Source: Bacteroidota bacterium
GTDB lineage: Bacteria; Bacteroidota; Bacteroidia; Bacteroidales; Paludibacteraceae
Length of the DNA stretch: 5,964 nt
Assembly (NCBI GenBank): GCA_017860335.1
Contig: JAFNAU010000147.1
Location: 1 to 5,964, forward strand
Reading direction: 5' to 3'
Position numbers and translations under genes: made by a program. Below are positions 5,921 to 5,964 of this stretch, piece after piece; position 1 is the first letter of the stretch, and every line of letters begins with the position of its first letter. The notes beneath the pieces were generated by a model. That model worked only from the letters and a program-made list of their open reading frames with translations. It did no database searches and was not told the DNA's origin.

Positions 5921-5964
5921 TCAAATTATCAGGTTTATAAAATCTTTTAATGCTTTTGCAGGAT
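5921..5964 (-). CDS. trpC: 3' end of indole-3-glycerol phosphate synthase (trpC), partial
   Basis: At the right edge one minus-strand frame reads PAKALKDFINLII then TGA at 5923-5921. This resembles the C-terminal end of Bacteroidota TrpC proteins, where a DPAxALKxFI type helix closes the barrel. Its position, seven nucleotides before trpF, matches the common trpC-trpF order. Only 13 residues are visible, so the assignment rests mainly on context. One other frame is also open here but reads as a less helix-like sequence, and the third contains an early stop. Confidence 0.6.
   Translation of the reverse strand, partial: PAKALKDFINLII

Noticed and set aside
5954..5964. An 11-base match (ATCCTGCAAAA) between the minus strand at the right edge and the plus strand at 4411-4421
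   Set aside because: One copy lies in trpC coding sequence and the other in the intergenic gap in opposite orientation. There is no extended similarity or further copy, so chance is the best explanation.
1..5964. tRNA, rRNA, CRISPR array, insertion sequence or defence system
   Set aside because: No cloverleaf-like segments, regularly spaced repeats, transposase motifs or terminal inverted repeats were seen. The window is almost entirely filled by the minus-strand genes listed.

Overview
This window looks like a chromosomal segment from a Bacteroidota (Bacteroidetes) bacterium. The evidence is moderate-to-low GC content, the near absence of Shine-Dalgarno sequences, a TAnnTTTG-type promoter element in the only sizeable gap, and protein sequences of Bacteroidota type. 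Order or genus cannot be fixed from the sequence alone. Every supported gene is on the minus strand, so transcription runs from high to low coordinates, and coding density is very high.

Region 1 (about 4515-5964) is the 3' end of a tryptophan operon: the last residues of trpC (cut by the window edge), trpF, and trpA. trpF and trpA overlap by 32 bp. trpB is not between them, which fits the trpB-E-G-D-C-F-A type of order known in Bacteroidota. A 121-bp AT-rich gap (4394-4514) follows, with a good -7 promoter element but no convincing terminator.

Region 2 (about 319-4393) is a tight four-gene cassette for envelope glycosylation. It encodes a short DPM1/RgtE-like GT2 glycosyltransferase, a membrane protein with two tandem LAB_N (lipid A biosynthesis N-terminal) domains, an ArnT-like GT39 membrane glycosyltransferase, and a UDP-glucuronate 4-epimerase-like protein. 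The genes overlap or abut (4-nt gap, 23-nt overlap, 4-nt ATGA overlap). Together they could form a route from UDP-GlcA to UDP-GalA, then to a polyprenyl-phosphate-linked sugar, then across the membrane, then onto lipid A, core or another surface acceptor. This chain is inferred from families and order; no substrate can be read from the sequence.

Region 3 (1-410) is the N-terminal 136 codons of an NfsB-like nitroreductase that runs off the left edge. The epimerase frame runs 92 nt into it. Just before the overlap is an A7 tract (a perfect A_AAA_AAA heptamer in frame), and both alternative frames after it stop exactly at the nitroreductase ATG. This points to a one-base indel, a sequencing error, or possible frameshifting at the epimerase C-terminus.

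No RNA genes, mobile elements, CRISPR arrays or long DNA repeats were seen. The window is mostly ordinary metabolism plus a coherent glycan-modification cassette. The cassette and the epimerase/nitroreductase junction are the parts most worth following up.
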